DNA of 36,665 nt, taken from positions 1-36,665 of the forward strand of contig WRMA01000010.1 in NCBI GenBank assembly GCA_009777355.1. The letters are read 5' to 3'. Position numbers and translations under genes: made by a program. This document shows positions 34,361 to 36,665 of the stretch, in pieces. The stretch is from Oscillospiraceae bacterium. GTDB taxonomy: Bacteria; Bacillota; Clostridia; Oscillospirales; WRJC01. Position 1 is the first letter of the stretch. The number at the start of each line of letters is the position of its first letter. Below the pieces are notes generated by a model. The model had not been told where the DNA came from and did no database searches. It saw only the letters and a program-made list of their open reading frames with translations.

Positions 34361-35245
34361 TTAATTATTTATATTTCCGAACATTTTCTTTAAATTCAGC
34401 GACGCCGCGTAAACCTGATTTTTTGTGAAATCATATTCTTCTGAATCTGATATATATCTAATCGCGTCTTTGAGAGTATATTTTTGTTTTGTCATAACGT
34501 CGGCGATAACGGCTTCCGGCGATATGCAAGAAAGAAAATCGTCTGAACCCTGCCGCTCGCTTTCACTACCGTCAACGCTGACGATTACGGTATATTCGCC
34601 TTTTTGGACCGAGATATTTCCACGCAGCTCTTCTAAAACCTCCCCGGGAGAACCTCTGTAGATTCTCTCGAATTTTTTCGTGAGGTCGTTGCACAGGCAG
34701 ATATTACACCCCGGGAGATTCTCAGATAAAATCTCAAAAGTTTTTATTATTCTTTTTGGCGATTCGTAAAATACATAAACTCCGGGATTATTTTTTAATT
34801 TAAGTATTATTTTTTTCATATCTGATTTTTCGCGCGGGAAAAATCCCTCGAAAACAAACGATTTCAGAACAAATCCCGAAACAGATATTGCCGCCGCGGC
34901 CGCGCACGCTCCGGGAACCGCGATAATCTCTATATTATTTTCGGCGGCTTTTTTAACTATAACTCCTCCGGGGTCTGATATACACGGCGTTCCCGCGTCC
35001 GATATGACGGCGATATTTCTGCCGTTTAAAAGTTCTCTTATAAAATAATCCGCGGAATTTATTTCGTTGAACTTATGATTTGAAACGAGTTTTGTTCTTA
35101 TATCGAATTTTGTTAGGAGCTTCATGGAATTTTCAGTATCTTCCGCGGCTATAATATCCGCGTTTTTCAAAATTTCGACCGCTCTGGGGGTCATATCGTC
35201 CAGATTTCCTATCGGCGTCGCGACTATATATAATTTTCCGTTCAT
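34361..35245 (-). CDS. rsmI: 16S rRNA (cytidine1402-2'-O)-methyltransferase
   Basis: GKLYIVATPIGNLDDMTPRAVEILKNADIIAAEDT, ISDAGTPCISDPG, VFYESPKRI. Confidence 0.95.
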   Translation of the reverse strand: MNGKLYIVATPIGNLDDMTPRAVEILKNADIIAAEDTENSMKLLTKFDIRTKLVSNHKFNEINSADYFIRELLNGRNIAVISDAGTPCISDPGGVIVKKAAENNIEIIAVPGACAAAAAISVSGFVLKSFVFEGFFPREKSDMKKIILKLKNNPGVYVFYESPKRIIKTFEILSENLPGCNICLCNDLTKKFERIYRGSPGEVLEELRGNISVQKGEYTVIVSVDGSESERQGSDDFLSCISPEAVIADVMTKQKYTLKDAIRYISDSEEYDFTKNQVYAASLNLKKMFGNINN

Positions 35246-35409
35246 TTTTTTATATATCAATTCCTTATTTTAATTTTTATAAATTTATTATAAACCCAAA
35301 AATATAACCCGCTGTTAATATAATTTGAAAATATTAAAATATTCCAGTATAAAATATATAATATTTTCTAAAAATAATATAAAAATAATTTTTACCGGGG
35401 GTGTTATTT

Positions 35410-35847
35410 ATGCAGATGGACAAAGCGACGTATATAAAATATGCCGGAGAGAACGCTAAAAAATCAAATATATTATTAAACATAACGAAAGCGTTTATTG
35501 TGGGCGGGCTCATATGCTGTATAGGCGAGGCGATTATTAAATTATATATTTATCTGGGTGTAGAACTCGAGACGGCGAGAATACTGGAATCGGTCACGCT
35601 TATTTTTCTTGCCGCGCTGCTGACCGGTCTGGGATATTACGACAACATAGCCAAGCACGCGGGAGCGGGGACAATCCTGCCGATAACGGGATTCGCGAAC
35701 GCCGTCGTCTCTCCCGCTATCGACAGCAAAAGCGAAGGATTTATACTCGGGGTGGGTTCAAAAATGTTCGTGATTGCCGGTCCGGTTATAGTTTACGGCA
35801 CGATTGCTTCGATAATTTACGGCGTTGTGTATTATTTTATAAGATAA
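35410..35847 (+). CDS. spoVAC: Stage V sporulation protein AC
   Basis: NITKAFIVGGLICCIGEAI...TGLGYYDNIAKHAGAGTILPITGFANAVVSPAIDSKSEGFILGVGSKMFVIAGPVIVYG matches SpoVAC; SD GGGGGTG upstream. Confidence 0.92.
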   Translation: MQMDKATYIKYAGENAKKSNILLNITKAFIVGGLICCIGEAIIKLYIYLGVELETARILESVTLIFLAALLTGLGYYDNIAKHAGAGTILPITGFANAVVSPAIDSKSEGFILGVGSKMFVIAGPVIVYGTIASIIYGVVYYFIR

Positions 35848-35866
35848 TATTGGTTAGATATGTAGA

Positions 35867-35886
35867 GCGCGGCTTCTATGCCGCGC
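35867..35886. terminator. GC-rich hairpin between convergent genes (possible bidirectional terminator)
   Basis: GCGCGGC-TTCTAT-GCCGCGC; lacks a strong U tract. Confidence 0.45.
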
Positions 35887-35902
35887 CCTGCGTATATAAA
35901 TA

Positions 35903-36322
35903 TTAATTTTTATACATTTCCGCTATGCCGCATTCTGCCTTCGCGACCTCCGCGTCGAGTTTGCCGTACCTCGCTATATCCCCGACCGAAAGCATACCGA
36001 CGATTTCCCTGCCCGTTACGACGGGAAGCCGCCTTACTTGTCTGTCGCCCATTACTTTTACGGCTTCTTTTATATCCGCGTCGGGCATTATGCTGACGAC
36101 GTTTTTCGTCATTACTTTTTCTATTTTCTCTCCTGGTCCGAACCCTTTCGATATTCCTCTGGTTATAATATCCCTGTCGGTGACAATTCCGACGATTCCT
36201 CCGCCGTCGCATACCGGCACGACGCCTATATCCGCGCCGCGCATTAATTTAGACGCGTTTTCTATCGTCATATCGGGCGATACGCAGCATATATGACTTG
36301 TCATCAAATCTCTTACTTTCAT
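35903..36322 (-). CDS. CBS-domain pair protein
   Basis: Two CBS motifs: MTIENASKLMRGADIGVVPVCDGGGIVGIVTDRDI and DADIKEAVKVMGDRQVRRLPVVTGREIVGMLSVGDIA. Confidence 0.93.
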   Translation of the reverse strand: MKVRDLMTSHICCVSPDMTIENASKLMRGADIGVVPVCDGGGIVGIVTDRDIITRGISKGFGPGEKIEKVMTKNVVSIMPDADIKEAVKVMGDRQVRRLPVVTGREIVGMLSVGDIARYGKLDAEVAKAECGIAEMYKN

Positions 36323-36440
36323 AAATAAAAATAAACCTGCCTTTCTAATTAATAATTATAAAATATCACAGGTTTATTTTTAGCGTTTAATTTTTCGTTA
36401 TGCGTTTTAGGCGAAAAAATCACCGATGTAATTTTTGTTA

Positions 36441-36665
36441 TTATTCAAAATATAATCTTTCTCTGATATCAAGATATAATTTTTCCCAGACCGACATATT
36501 ATTTTTAACGTCGCCCAAAGCGATTGCCGCCTGAGACGTCGCGAGGGCGTTTTCTCTGCCGCCTATCGTATGAGAGTAGCCGGCTGAGTCTGTTAATTTA
36601 AAAAGCGACAATCCGGCGATTGTTTTTTCTCCCATTTCTCTGTATTTTTCGCTTGTTATTTCGTT
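36441..36665 (-). CDS. C-terminal end of an unidentified protein (possibly prenyltransferase/squalene-cyclase-like repeat), truncated by the window end
   Basis: The frame stays open to the window edge (NEITSEKYREMGEKTIAGLSLFKL...GGRENALATSQAAIALGDVK); TSQAAIALGD resembles the repeat fold. Confidence 0.35.
   Translation of the reverse strand, partial: NEITSEKYREMGEKTIAGLSLFKLTDSAGYSHTIGGRENALATSQAAIALGDVKNNMSVWEKLYLDIRERLYFE

Noticed and set aside
35281-35400. Sigma-G/F promoter for spoVAC
   Set aside because: AT-rich sequence allows many weak matches; no convincing -35/-10 pair could be fixed by eye.
1-36665. CRISPR array
   Set aside because: No regularly spaced 24-40 bp direct repeats were seen; repeats found are two-copy or inverted.
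1-36665. tRNA or rRNA genes
   Set aside because: No cloverleaf-like segments or rRNA-conserved motifs noticed in the short intergenic gaps; a tRNAscan-SE/Infernal run would settle this.

Overview
This 36.7-kb window looks like chromosome from a spore-forming Firmicute/Clostridia-like bacterium, based on a SpoVAC homologue, Gram-positive-type gene neighbourhoods, and no PilQ/PilP secretin genes. From left to right: (1) the end of a peptide/oligopeptide ABC importer operon (substrate-binding protein, then a fused DppD-DppF-like double ATPase). (2) A compact 13-kb minus-strand type IV pilus operon: PilB, major pilin, short prepilin peptidase, PilC, a PilM-PilN fusion, PilO, a 1,895-1,901-aa modular prepilin-adhesin, a GspK/PilX-like pseudopilin without Glu5, and two minor pilins. 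No PilT is present. (3) An intracellular agarase(GH50)-like clan GH-A hydrolase, an orphan HPt protein, and a MocA / sugar isomerase-epimerase / MocA sugar cluster. (4) A divergent pair: a DUF1854-like protein and a Zn-ribbon ABC exporter. (5) An orphan BrnA-like antitoxin, pyridoxamine kinase, ECF S component, flavin reductase and mannitol-1-phosphate dehydrogenase. (6) A recA-recX-rimO locus with a BrnT/BrnA-like toxin-antitoxin pair between recA and recX, and a PIN-domain cassette directly upstream of recA. The PIN cassette carries a 44-bp near-perfect copy of the recA promoter/leader. (7) A VOC protein, prmC, a DUF1385 protein, rsmI, a solitary spoVAC and a CBS-domain protein. The two most interesting items are the giant modular tip pilin with its putative GspK-like cap complex, and the duplicated recA promoter bordering the PIN cassette. 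All functional calls come from reading motifs by eye; no database search was run.
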